From Paraburkholderia sp. BL10I2N1 (GTDB taxonomy: Bacteria; Pseudomonadota; Gammaproteobacteria; Burkholderiales; Burkholderiaceae): 64,000 nucleotides of DNA. Position numbers and translations under genes: made by a program. Under the pieces are notes generated by a model, which made no database searches, was not told the DNA's origin, and was given only the letters and a program-made list of their open reading frames with translations. The stretch covers positions 4,588,001 through 4,652,000 of the forward strand of contig NZ_SNWA01000001.1 of assembly GCF_004361815.1 (NCBI RefSeq), given 5' to 3'. Below are positions 8,195 through 16,693 of the stretch, piece by piece (the first letter of the stretch is position 1; the number at the start of each line of letters is the position of its first letter).

Positions 8195-9751
8195 ATGACC
8201 TCTCGTCAATTCAGCATCGAAACTATCGGCATCGTCGGCACGGGCGCGATGGGACGCGGCATCGCACAGATCGCAGCCCTCTCCGGCCTGACTGTGCGTC
8301 TTTTCGACGCCAATCCGGAAGCGGTCGGCGCGGCACGCGACTATCTCGCCGACACGTTCGCAAAACTGACCGGCAAAGGCAAGCTCGACCAGGCCCGCGC
8401 TCATGCGGCGCTGGCATGCGTATCCGGCGCGGCGGCCGTCAGCGAGCTTGCCGGCTGCGATCTCGTGATCGAAGCGATCGTCGAAAAGCTCGACGTCAAA
8501 CGCGCGCTCTTGCGCGAACTCGAAACGGTCGTGGGCAGCAACTGCGTGCTGGCGTCGAATACTTCGTCGCTGTCGATCACTGCGATTGCGGCGGGCTGCC
8601 AGGACCCCGCGCGGGTCGTGGGGTACCACTTCTTCAATCCCGTGCCGCTGATGAAAGTCGTCGAAGTGATTGACGGCCTGCGCAGCGATCCGGCAGCAGG
8701 CGATGCGCTGATGGCCCTCACGCGCCGCATGGGCCACACGCCAGTGCGCGCGAAGGACATGCCGGGCTTCATCGTCAATCACGCCGGACGCGGGATGAAT
8801 ACCGAAGGTCTGCGGGTTGCGGGTGAAGGTGTCGCGAGCTTTGTCGACATCGACCGCATCCTGCGCGAGCAGGCCGGCTTCCGGCTCGGGCCGTTCGAGC
8901 TGCTCGACCTCACTGCCCTCGACGTCTCGCATCCGGTGATGGAGTCGATCTACCACCAGTTCTACGAAGAGCCACGCTATACGCCGTCGCCGATTACCGG
9001 CACCAGGCTCGCAGGTGGGTTGATCGGTCGCAAGGTCGGTGAGGGGTTCTATCAGTACGTCGACGGCAAGCAGCAGGTTGCGGCCGAAGCGAGCGCCCCG
9101 ACGGACTTGCCAAAGCGCGTCTGGGTCAGCAGGCGCTATCCGGAAGCGCGCGAAGCGGTGCTGGAAATCGTCGCGAAAAGCGGCGTCGCGCTCGATGACG
9201 ACGCAACGCCAGCGGCCGATTCGCTGATCGTCGTCACGCCGTTCGGACACGATGCCTCGACAGCCGCCGTCGATGAAGGCCTCGACGCGAGCCGCGTGGT
9301 CGCCTTCGATGCACTGTTCCCGCTCGTGGGCGCGCAACGTCGCACGCTGATGACGACGCCAGCCACGACGCGCGCCGCGCGCGACGCCGGTCACGCACTG
9401 TTCGCGTCCGACGGCGTACCCGTTACCGTGATCCGCGACTCGACTGGCTTCGTCGCGCAACGTGTAGTCGCGACCATCGTCAACATCGGTTGCGACATCG
9501 CGCAGAAGAGAATCGCGTCGCCACGCGATATCGATCTCGCCGTGACGCTCGGTCTCGGCTATCCCCGCGGGCCGCTGGCGCTTGGCGATGCGCTCGGCGC
9601 GAAGACGATCCTCGCGATCCTGCGCAACATCTCGAGCGTGCTCCAGGAGCCGCGCTATCGCCCCTCGCCGTGGCTCGCGCGGCGTGCGCAGCTCGGCCTT
9701 TCGCTAACGCAGCCTGACGTTGCCGACATCGACGCAAAGGATTCCCAATGA
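8195..9751 (+). CDS. paaH: 3-hydroxyacyl-CoA dehydrogenase, PaaH-like
   Basis: The protein oxidises a 3-hydroxyacyl-CoA to the 3-oxoacyl-CoA with NAD. It has an N-terminal Rossmann domain (IGIVGTGAMGRGIAQ), the SNTSSLSIT block, the active-site histidine in GYHFFNPVPLMKVVEV, and two C-terminal helical 3HCDH domains. This long form (about 518 residues) is typical of PaaH of phenylacetate degradation rather than the short fatty-acid enzymes. Starts at 8177 and 8195 are both ATG. I prefer 8195 because GGAG precedes it and 8177 would be almost leaderless; the TTG at 8147 lies in a palindrome. The stop overlaps the next gene by ATGA, implying translational coupling. The PaaH name rests on length, context and palindrome. 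Confidence 0.8.
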   Translation: MTSRQFSIETIGIVGTGAMGRGIAQIAALSGLTVRLFDANPEAVGAARDYLADTFAKLTGKGKLDQARAHAALACVSGAAAVSELAGCDLVIEAIVEKLDVKRALLRELETVVGSNCVLASNTSSLSITAIAAGCQDPARVVGYHFFNPVPLMKVVEVIDGLRSDPAAGDALMALTRRMGHTPVRAKDMPGFIVNHAGRGMNTEGLRVAGEGVASFVDIDRILREQAGFRLGPFELLDLTALDVSHPVMESIYHQFYEEPRYTPSPITGTRLAGGLIGRKVGEGFYQYVDGKQQVAAEASAPTDLPKRVWVSRRYPEAREAVLEIVAKSGVALDDDATPAADSLIVVTPFGHDASTAAVDEGLDASRVVAFDALFPLVGAQRRTLMTTPATTRAARDAGHALFASDGVPVTVIRDSTGFVAQRVVATIVNIGCDIAQKRIASPRDIDLAVTLGLGYPRGPLALGDALGAKTILAILRNISSVLQEPRYRPSPWLARRAQLGLSLTQPDVADIDAKDSQ

Positions 9752-10536
9752 GCGCAGAACTCCTCGCCTCCCGACCCGCTGAAAGCGAATCGACGCTCGT
9801 CCTCACGCTGTCGAATCCCGGCGCGCGCAACGCGCTGCATCCGGACATGTACGCCGCCGGCATTGAAGCGCTCGACACTGCCGAGCGCGACGCGTCGATC
9901 CGCGCGATCGTGCTCACCGGCGCCGACCAGTTCTTCTGCGCAGGCGGCAACCTCAACCGCCTGCTCGAAAACCGTGCGAAAGAACCCGCCGTGCAGGCGC
10001 AAAGCATCGACCTGCTCGGCGAGTGGATCGCCGCGCTGCGGGCGTCGACGAAACCGGTGATCGCAGCAGTGGAAGGCGCGGCGGCCGGCGCGGGTTTTTC
10101 GCTGGCGCTCGCATGCGACCTGATCGTCGCCGCCGACGAAGCGAAGTTCGTCATGTCATACGCGCGCATCGGACTGACGCCGGATGGCGGTGGCTCGTGG
10201 TTCCTCGCGCGCGCCTTGCCGCGCCAGCTGGCGGCCGAAGTGCTGTTCGAGGGCAAGCCGATCGTCGCGACGCGTCTCCATGAACTTGGCGTCGTGAACC
10301 GGCTCGCGAAAGCGGGCGCTGCGCGCGATGCAGCAATCGCCTGGGCCGACGACCTCGGCAAGATCTCGCCGAATGCGCTGGCGCGGATCAAGGGGCTCGT
10401 CGACGCGGCTGGTGCGCAACCGCTCGCGGATCATCTGGTGGCCGAGCGCGACAGTTTCGTCGCCTCGCTGCATCACGGCGACGCGCTGGAGGGCATCACA
10501 GCATTCCTCGAAAAGCGTTCCCCGGTGTACAGATGA
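9748..10536 (+). CDS. Crotonase-fold enoyl-CoA hydratase/isomerase family protein, PaaG-like
   Basis: This 262-residue crotonase-fold enzyme has the oxyanion-hole segments FFCAGGNLNRL and AAAGAGFSLALACD. Both glutamates of classical enoyl-CoA hydratases are absent: the first position is S118 (GFSLA) and the second A139 (SYARI). D146 (LTPDGGGS) matches the catalytic aspartate of PaaG-type isomerases. Isomerisation or ring chemistry is therefore more likely than simple hydration. Relatives in Burkholderia are, as I recall, annotated as alternative-type oxepin-CoA hydrolase. It overlaps the genes on both sides by four bases (ATGA), in one translationally coupled run with the PaaH-like dehydrogenase. 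Confidence 0.82.
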   Translation: MSAELLASRPAESESTLVLTLSNPGARNALHPDMYAAGIEALDTAERDASIRAIVLTGADQFFCAGGNLNRLLENRAKEPAVQAQSIDLLGEWIAALRASTKPVIAAVEGAAAGAGFSLALACDLIVAADEAKFVMSYARIGLTPDGGGSWFLARALPRQLAAEVLFEGKPIVATRLHELGVVNRLAKAGAARDAAIAWADDLGKISPNALARIKGLVDAAGAQPLADHLVAERDSFVASLHHGDALEGITAFLEKRSPVYR

Positions 10537-11264
10537 GCGAACCGCAGAACGCCACATTCCAGTTGCCGGAACGCCGACGCATCTATTTGATGCGCCACGG
10601 CGACGTAACCTATTTCGACGCATCGGGCCGCGCAATCGATCCGGAAACCGTGCCGCTGAACGCCGCCGGTCGCGAGCAGGCGAGCGCCGCCGGTCGTGTG
10701 TTTGCCGGACAGCAGGTCCGCTTCGATCGGGTGATCGCGAGCGGCCTGCCACGCACCGTCGAGACGGCGCAACGCGTGCTCGCTGAAACCGGGCAGCAGG
10801 TCGAACTGGAGATCGAGCCCGCGTGGCAGGAAATTCGTGGCGGCAAGCTTGGCAGCATTCCCGCCGAAGACCTCGAAGCGGCCTTCCTCAGCGCGTTCGA
10901 CGGCATCGTGCCCGAAGAGACACGCTTCCTCGGCGGCGAGACGATCGGCGAACTGTTCGACCGTGTGCTGCCGGCGCTCGCCGCGCTGCGTGAAGACAGT
11001 GCCTGGGATACCGCGCTACTCGTGCTGCACGGCGGCGTCAACCGCGCGCTCCTGTCGCACGCGATCACGGCCGGCGGCCGCACCTTCTTCGGTCACCTCG
11101 CTCAGGCCACGGGCTGCATCAACGTGCTCGACGTCGGCGCCGCGCCGCGCGACTGGGTGCTGCGTGCCATCAACTATTCCCCGCCGTCGCCACTCCATCG
11201 CGACGTGCGAAACACGACGATGGAACTGCTCTACGCACAATTCATTCGATACAGGCGTAGCTGA
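10533..11264 (+). CDS. Histidine phosphatase superfamily protein
   Basis: The 243-residue protein has the catalytic RHG motif (IYLMRHGDV, H22) and the second histidine in LVLHGGVNRALL, typical of the phosphoglycerate-mutase-like histidine phosphatase superfamily. The phosphohistidine enzyme would remove phosphate from a small molecule. It starts inside the stop of the crotonase gene (ATGA) and is followed after 19 bases by an APH-type kinase. Because a kinase and a phosphatase sit together with acyl-CoA enzymes, its substrate might be a phosphorylated acyl intermediate, but that is inference. Confidence 0.82.
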   Translation: MSEPQNATFQLPERRRIYLMRHGDVTYFDASGRAIDPETVPLNAAGREQASAAGRVFAGQQVRFDRVIASGLPRTVETAQRVLAETGQQVELEIEPAWQEIRGGKLGSIPAEDLEAAFLSAFDGIVPEETRFLGGETIGELFDRVLPALAALREDSAWDTALLVLHGGVNRALLSHAITAGGRTFFGHLAQATGCINVLDVGAAPRDWVLRAINYSPPSPLHRDVRNTTMELLYAQFIRYRRS

Positions 11265-11283
11265 ACCCGATCTGGAGGAGACA

Positions 11284-12390
11284 ATGGTGCAAGCCAGCCC
11301 CACAGGAGATTCGGAGGACAAGCCGGACTATTCGGCATTCGAAGGCACGCGGCCCGTGGCCGGGCGGCTGCGCTTCGACATGGATGCGCTCGGCGCATGG
11401 CTTACCGGGCGTGTCGAAGGCTTTGCCGGGCCGCTTGCTGTCGAGCAGTTTGCTGGCGGCCAGTCCAATCCCACGTTCAAACTGGTGACGCCATCGCATT
11501 CGTATGTGATGCGCTCCAAGCCCGCGCCCGCGGCGAAGCTGCTGCCGTCCGCGCACGCGATCGAGCGTGAGTATCGCGTGATGCACGCGCTCGCTGACAC
11601 CGACGTGCCGGTCGCGAAGATGCTCGCGCTGTGCGAGGACGAAAGCGTCGTCGGGCGCGCGTTCTACGTGATGGAGTTCGTCGAGGGACGCGTGCTGTGG
11701 GATCAGTCGCTACCCGGCATATCGCCCGACGAGCGTACTGCCATCTACGACGAGATGAACCGCGTGATCGCTGCGTTGCATAGCGTCGATCCTGTCGCGG
11801 TGGGCCTCAGCGACTATGGCAAGCCGGGCAATTACTTCGCTCGCCAGATCGGTCGCTGGAGCAAACAGTACCAGGCGTCCGAGACCGAATCGATCGATGC
11901 GATGAACCGTCTCATCGAATGGCTGCCACAGCACATGCCGGCCGAAACCACGGAGCGCACGTCGATCGTCCATGGCGACTACCGGCTCGACAACCTGATC
12001 TTTCATCCGCAAGAACCACGTGTGCTCGCCGTGCTCGACTGGGAGCTGTCGACGCTGGGCGATCCGCTCGCCGATTTCGCGTATCACTGCATGGCGTGGC
12101 ACGTCGATCCATCGCAGTTTCGCGGCATCGCCGGGCTCGACTGGGCCACACTCGGCATTCCGGATGAAGCCCACTACGTCGAACGCTATTGCGCGCGCAC
12201 CGGCTTCGAGATTCAGGGCGACTGGAATTTCTATCTGGCGTACAACATGTTCCGCATTGCGGCGATTTTGCAGGGAATCATGAAGCGCGTCGTCGATGGC
12301 ACCGCCGCGAGCGCGCAGGCCATCGACGCAGGCCGCCGCGCGAAGCCGATGGCGGAGCTCGCCTGGCGCTACGCGCAGAAGGTGCTTTAG
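11284..12390 (+). CDS. APH-type phosphotransferase, ACAD11/LvaA-like
   Basis: This is a 368-residue kinase of the aminoglycoside-phosphotransferase fold, with the catalytic loop HGDYRLDN (H230-N237) and metal-binding D252 (VLDWELSTLGDP). The group with FAGGQSNPTFKL and FVEGRVLWD is the one paired with, or fused to, acyl-CoA dehydrogenases in ACAD10/ACAD11 and in the levulinate pathway (LvaA). Those kinases phosphorylate the hydroxyl of 4-hydroxyacyl-CoA. GGAGGAG precedes the ATG, so this start is firm even though the frame is open further upstream inside the phosphatase gene. The next gene, after 63 bases, is an acyl-CoA dehydrogenase, which matches that partnership. Confidence 0.85.
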   Translation: MVQASPTGDSEDKPDYSAFEGTRPVAGRLRFDMDALGAWLTGRVEGFAGPLAVEQFAGGQSNPTFKLVTPSHSYVMRSKPAPAAKLLPSAHAIEREYRVMHALADTDVPVAKMLALCEDESVVGRAFYVMEFVEGRVLWDQSLPGISPDERTAIYDEMNRVIAALHSVDPVAVGLSDYGKPGNYFARQIGRWSKQYQASETESIDAMNRLIEWLPQHMPAETTERTSIVHGDYRLDNLIFHPQEPRVLAVLDWELSTLGDPLADFAYHCMAWHVDPSQFRGIAGLDWATLGIPDEAHYVERYCARTGFEIQGDWNFYLAYNMFRIAAILQGIMKRVVDGTAASAQAIDAGRRAKPMAELAWRYAQKVL

Positions 12391-12453
12391 AAGGTGCGTT
12401 AGCCGTCCGTCACCATCGCATACGCTTGCTCATCGTCATTCGCGAGGCCATAC

Positions 12454-13695
12454 ATGAATTTCGACTACACCCTGAAGGTTCAGGCACTACGTGAAAAACT
12501 GCTCGCCTTTTTCGACGAACACATCTATCCGAACGAACGCGCTTTCGCTGTCGAGATCGCGCGGAATCGCCAGAACGGCGATGCGTGGGTCCCGACGGAA
12601 CTGATCGAAAGCCTGAAGCACAAGGCGCGCGATGCAGGGCTGTGGAATCTCTTTCTGCCTGATTCCGAACGCGGCGCGGGGCTGACGAATCTCGAGTACG
12701 CGCCGCTGTGCGAAATCATGGGACGCGTGCCCTGGGCGCCGGAAGTCTTCAACTGCAACGCGCCCGATACCGGCAACATGGAAACCATCGAGCGCTACGG
12801 CAGCGAAGAGAACAAGCGCGAATGGCTCGAACCGCTGCTGCAGGGGCAGATCCGTTCCGCGTTCCTGATGACCGAGCCGGAAGTGGCGTCGTCGGATGCG
12901 ACGAACATCCAGACCCGCATCGTCCGCGACGGCGACGATTACATCATCAACGGTCACAAGTGGTGGTCCTCGGGTGCGGGCGATCCGCGCTGCCAGGTGT
13001 ACATCGTGATGGGCAAGACCGATCCCGACGCGCCGCGCCATCAACAGCAATCGATGATTCTCGTGCCCGCCGACGCGAGCGGCATCACCGTGCAGCGGCC
13101 ACTCAACGTCTTTGGCTATGACGATGCCCCGCACGGCCACATGGAAATCACCTTGAAGAACGTGCGCGTGCCGGCAACGAACATGTTGCTGGGCGAAGGC
13201 CGGGGCTTCGAGATCGCCCAGGGCCGGTTGGGCCCGGGACGGATTCACCATTGCATGCGGCTCATCGGCCTTGCCGAACGCGCACTCGAATTGATGGCGA
13301 GACGCTCGCTGCAGCGCGTCGCCTTCGGTAAGCCGGTCGCGGCGCAAGGCGTGACGCTGGAGCGCATCGCGGAAGCGCGCTGCATGATCGAACAGGCGCG
13401 GCTGCTCACGCTGAAGACGGCGTACATGATGGACACCGTCGGCAACAAGGGCGCGCGCGGTGAAATCGCGATGATCAAGGTCGTCGCGCCCAACATGGCG
13501 TGTCAGGTCATCGACTGGGCGATGCAGGCGCACGGCGCGGCCGGCGTGAGCGACGACTTTCCGCTTGCGTACGCGTATGCGTCGGCGCGTTCGCTGCGCT
13601 TCGCCGACGGTCCCGATGAAGTGCATCGCAATGCCATCGCAAAGCTCGAACTCACGCGTTACGCGGATACCAGTGCGGCAGGGGCACGCTCGTAA
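12454..13695 (+). CDS. Acyl-CoA dehydrogenase family protein (probable partner of the APH-type kinase)
   Basis: The 413-residue flavoenzyme has the acyl-CoA dehydrogenase blocks [49 protein letters not shown] and [15 protein letters not shown]. These features match the ACAD10/ACAD11-type branch. In related pathways such a partner acts on 4-phosphoacyl-CoA to give an enoyl-CoA rather than doing a simple oxidation. The proposed chain here is kinase, this enzyme, crotonase, then the NAD dehydrogenase; the substrate is not defined. It ends this gene run, and a separate gene for YfcG follows after 143 bases. Confidence 0.85.
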   Translation: MNFDYTLKVQALREKLLAFFDEHIYPNERAFAVEIARNRQNGDAWVPTELIESLKHKARDAGLWNLFLPDSERGAGLTNLEYAPLCEIMGRVPWAPEVFNCNAPDTGNMETIERYGSEENKREWLEPLLQGQIRSAFLMTEPEVASSDATNIQTRIVRDGDDYIINGHKWWSSGAGDPRCQVYIVMGKTDPDAPRHQQQSMILVPADASGITVQRPLNVFGYDDAPHGHMEITLKNVRVPATNMLLGEGRGFEIAQGRLGPGRIHHCMRLIGLAERALELMARRSLQRVAFGKPVAAQGVTLERIAEARCMIEQARLLTLKTAYMMDTVGNKGARGEIAMIKVVAPNMACQVIDWAMQAHGAAGVSDDFPLAYAYASARSLRFADGPDEVHRNAIAKLELTRYADTSAAGARS

Positions 13696-13838
13696 CTTGC
13701 GGTTGATGCACTGACGCCGCGGCACGGCCCCGTCCCCTGCCCTGCCCTGCCTGCACTAACGTCCGATCTATGCTCTAATTTTCGTCTGCTTCGGCGCCGC
13801 ATCATGCGGCGCCGCTCTCAAGGAACGAAGGAGCCACG

Positions 13839-14540
13839 ATGATCGACGTCTACAGCTGGGCGACCCCGAACGGCCACAAGGTTCACATCATGCTCGAAGA
13901 AACGGGCCTTCCCTACACCGTGCATGGCGTGGACATCGGCGCAGGCGACCAGTTCACCGCCGGGTTCCTCGCGATCAGCCCGAATAACAAGATCCCGGCG
14001 ATCGTCGACAGTGAAGGGCCGAAGACCGTCGACGGCAAGGCCTTTTCGCTGTTCGAGTCCGGCGCGATCCTGATCTATCTGGCCGAGAAAACCGGCAGAT
14101 TCCTGCCGGCCGACCCTGCCGCGCGTTATGCGACGCTGCAATGGCTGATGTTCCAGATGGGTAGCATCGGGCCGATGCTGGGGCAGACACACCATTTCCG
14201 CGTCTACGCACCGGAGCCGATCGAATACGCGATCAATCGCTACACGAACGAAGCGCGGCGTCTGTACGGCGTGATGGATACGCAGCTAGGCAAGACTGCT
14301 TATCTGGCGGGCAACGATTACACGATCGCAGACATCGCGTCGTTCCCGTGGACGCGCTCATGGAAAAACCAGGGTATCGAACTCGACGATTTTCCGAATG
14401 TGAAGCGCTGGCATGAAGAGATCGCGACGCGTCCAGCCGTCCTGCGCGGCGTGGAGGTGCTCGCGGACGCCCGTCAGCCGCTGATGGACGACAAGGCAAA
14501 AGAAGTGCTGTTCGGCGCGACGCAGTACGCGAAGCACTAA
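13839..14540 (+). CDS. yfcG: YfcG-like glutathione S-transferase / disulfide reductase
   Basis: The 233-residue protein matches the nu-class GST YfcG closely in pattern: TPNGHKVHIMLEE at the N-terminus, SPNNKIPAIVD, LFESGAILIYLAEKTG, LQWLMFQMG..GPMLGQTHHF, and NDYTIADIASFPW in the helical domain. YfcG binds glutathione and reduces disulfides using a threonine and asparagine (T-P-N) instead of a cysteine; the same TPN is present here at residues 9-11. A GAAGGAG-type ribosome site precedes the ATG. It is monocistronic and convergent with the MaoC operon. Confidence 0.9.
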   Translation: MIDVYSWATPNGHKVHIMLEETGLPYTVHGVDIGAGDQFTAGFLAISPNNKIPAIVDSEGPKTVDGKAFSLFESGAILIYLAEKTGRFLPADPAARYATLQWLMFQMGSIGPMLGQTHHFRVYAPEPIEYAINRYTNEARRLYGVMDTQLGKTAYLAGNDYTIADIASFPWTRSWKNQGIELDDFPNVKRWHEEIATRPAVLRGVEVLADARQPLMDDKAKEVLFGATQYAKH

Positions 14541-14602
14541 GCGCACGGCACGGCGTCAAGCCGGGTTGCTGACAACCAGGCTCGTGCCGTGCTTCGTCGC
14601 GA

Positions 14603-15067
14603 CTAGAAGTAATGCCGCGTGATGAACTCCGCAACGCAGGCCGGCCGCTCACTGCCCTGCTGCTCAAGCGTCACATTCCACACGACCTGCACCCCACCTT
14701 CGTCGACGTCCGTGACACTCATCACCGCGAAACCGGCGCGCACCTTCGAACCGACTCGTACCGGCGACGTAAAACGCACCCGATTGAGGCCGTAGTTGAC
14801 GCCCATCCGCTGCCGGAGCGCAACGGTCCTCTCGAGCAACGCGGGAATCAGCGACAGAGTCAGAAAGCCGTGTGCGATCGGCCCGCCGAACGGCGATTCA
14901 CGCTCCGCGCGCCCGGGGTCGACATGAATCCACTGATGATCGCCGGTCGCGTCAGCGAAGCGGTCGACGCTCGTCTGATCGATCTCCACCCAGTCGCTGA
15001 CGCGCGGCGCAGCGCCGACGAGCGAGCGCAGCGCGTGCACATCGACTGACTCGAGTTCGGGCGTCAT
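14603..15067 (-). CDS. MaoC family dehydratase (second of a pair)
   Basis: A 154-residue hot-dog-fold protein with the hydratase-2 motif DATGDHQWIHVDPGRA and SPFGGPIAHGFLTLSLIP, including the catalytic Asp and His. This group hydrates trans-2-enoyl-CoA to the (R)-3-hydroxyacyl-CoA. It overlaps the preceding MaoC gene by four bases (ATGA), so the two are translationally coupled, and they are the last genes of an operon that starts with two acyl-CoA dehydrogenases. Both MaoC proteins keep catalytic residues, so each could be active alone or as a heteromer. Confidence 0.85.
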   Translation of the reverse strand: MTPELESVDVHALRSLVGAAPRVSDWVEIDQTSVDRFADATGDHQWIHVDPGRAERESPFGGPIAHGFLTLSLIPALLERTVALRQRMGVNYGLNRVRFTSPVRVGSKVRAGFAVMSVTDVDEGGVQVVWNVTLEQQGSERPACVAEFITRHYF

Positions 15068-15522
15068 TCGGCCTTCCCAGGATGGCGCAGTCCGAAAAGC
15101 CCTTTCGAGCGGACGGTGATCACCGTCTCGCCGTGTTGGTTTTTACCCTCCCATTGCGTCGAGACAATCCCGCGATCCGGCTTGCTCGACGACACGCGCT
15201 TGTCGAGGACCGTATTCGTCATCCGGATGGTGTCGCCGACGCGAACCGGCTTCAGCCAGCGGATGTCGTCAATGCCGGGCGATCCCATCGACGTCGAGCC
15301 TGCAAACGTGTTGCGTACCAGGAGCCCCATCATCACCGAACAGGTATGCCAGCCGCTCGCGATCAACGTGCCGTAGGGCGAAGCGGCCGCACCCGCTTCG
15401 TTGACGTGAAACGGCTGCGGGTCGAACTGCTCGGCAAATGCGACGATCTCGTCACGCGTAAACGTATGCTCGCCAATCTCGAAGGTCTTGCCAACCTCCA
15501 TGTCTTCGAAACTCAATCCCAT
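15064..15522 (-). CDS. MaoC family dehydratase (first of a pair)
   Basis: A 152-residue single hot-dog-domain protein. The active-site segment AEQFDPQPFHVNEAGA followed by SPYGTLIASGWHT keeps the Asp and His of (R)-specific enoyl-CoA hydratases. It sits between an acyl-CoA dehydrogenase (33 bases upstream) and a second, different MaoC gene with which it overlaps. Within the operon it most likely hydrates the enoyl-CoA made by the dehydrogenases. The acyl substrate cannot be read from sequence; no CoA ligase or thiolase is in the same operon. Confidence 0.85.
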   Translation of the reverse strand: MGLSFEDMEVGKTFEIGEHTFTRDEIVAFAEQFDPQPFHVNEAGAAASPYGTLIASGWHTCSVMMGLLVRNTFAGSTSMGSPGIDDIRWLKPVRVGDTIRMTNTVLDKRVSSSKPDRGIVSTQWEGKNQHGETVITVRSKGLFGLRHPGKAE

Positions 15523-15555
15523 ACTGACACCTCGCTCATGCTGGTCAACGTCTGG

Positions 15556-16683
15556 TCAAACTTCGGCTGCTGCAAAAGCGGGCAGCGCGGCAAACCGTTC
15601 AAGATGGTGATCGACATCGCCGAGCGTCGTCTCGATGATCGCGAGGCGCTTGAACAGGTGCGCCGCGGCGACTTCATTGGTAACGCCCATTCCGCCATGC
15701 AATTGCACCGCCTGCTGGCCGACGAAGCGGGCCGCCTGTCCCACGCGCACCTTCGCCGCCGACACCGCGCGACGCCGCTCGTCGGCATCGTCGCTCGAAT
15801 AGCGGACGGCGGCGAGGTAGGCAAGCGAGCGCGCCTGCTCCGCGTGAATCAGCATCTCGACCATCCTGTGCTGCAAGGCCTGGAAACGCGCGATCGGCAC
15901 ACCGAATTGCTGACGCGTCTTCGTATATTCGACGGTTGCGTGATTCAGTGCATCCAGCGCACCGACGGCTTCGGCGCACAGCAGTACCGTACCGTAGTCG
16001 GCGAGCCGCTCGAGCGTGGCTGCTCCAGCGGGCGCGCCCGAGAGACGTCGTGCTGGCGTTGCATCGAACGACAGGGTCGCGGCACGCTGGCCGTCGATCG
16101 TACGGTAGTCGGTGACCTGTGCGTTCTGCGCATTCCGCTCGACGACGAACAGGGCGATCTCGCCGTCCAGACGCGCGGGCACGATCCGGAAATCAGCCTG
16201 TGCGCCGTGCTGGACAACCGATTTTTTACCCGTCAGCGCGTAGCCGTCGCCCTGCCGCGTCGCGGTCGTTTCGACGGCAAACAGATCGTAGCGCGCGGCC
16301 GGCTCATGAAAGGCCACCGCCAGCTTGATCTCGCCCGCTGCGGCGCGTTCGAGCAGTTGCGCGTCATCGCCCTGGGCGGTTCCGGCGAGGCGCAAAGCCT
16401 CGATCCCGACGGCCGTCGCCCAGTACGGCTCGACGACGAGCGCCCGCCCCAGTTCCTGCATGACCACGAGCATATCGACGGTGCCGCCGTTGAAGCCACC
16501 CTGCGCTTCCGGCACCGGCAGCGCAGTCAGGCCAAGCTCGGTGAAGGCCGTCCAATGCGCGTCTGCCACGCCGGTATCCGATTTCACGATCGCCTGGCGT
16601 GCCTCGAAGCCGTAGTTCCTGTCCAGATAGCGGCGCAATGCATCGGCGAATTGCTGTTGTTCGTCGTTGAAGGTGAAGTCCAT
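15556..16683 (-). CDS. Acyl-CoA dehydrogenase family protein (shorter member of a tandem pair)
   Basis: The 375-residue protein has an N-terminal helical domain, a divergent beta middle domain and a C-terminal helical domain with TRQQFGVPIARFQALQH and QLHGGMGVTNEVAAAHL. It is clearly diverged from its upstream neighbour, and the two form a tandem like the alpha/beta acyl-CoA dehydrogenase pairs known from steroid side-chain degradation. Middle-domain motifs for FAD are weak, which would fit a heteromeric partner, but this is inference. The gap to the upstream gene is only 10 bases, indicating one operon. Confidence 0.85.
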   Translation of the reverse strand: MDFTFNDEQQQFADALRRYLDRNYGFEARQAIVKSDTGVADAHWTAFTELGLTALPVPEAQGGFNGGTVDMLVVMQELGRALVVEPYWATAVGIEALRLAGTAQGDDAQLLERAAAGEIKLAVAFHEPAARYDLFAVETTATRQGDGYALTGKKSVVQHGAQADFRIVPARLDGEIALFVVERNAQNAQVTDYRTIDGQRAATLSFDATPARRLSGAPAGAATLERLADYGTVLLCAEAVGALDALNHATVEYTKTRQQFGVPIARFQALQHRMVEMLIHAEQARSLAYLAAVRYSSDDADERRRAVSAAKVRVGQAARFVGQQAVQLHGGMGVTNEVAAAHLFKRLAIIETTLGDVDHHLERFAALPAFAAAEV

Positions 16684-16693
16684 GCGACGCTCC

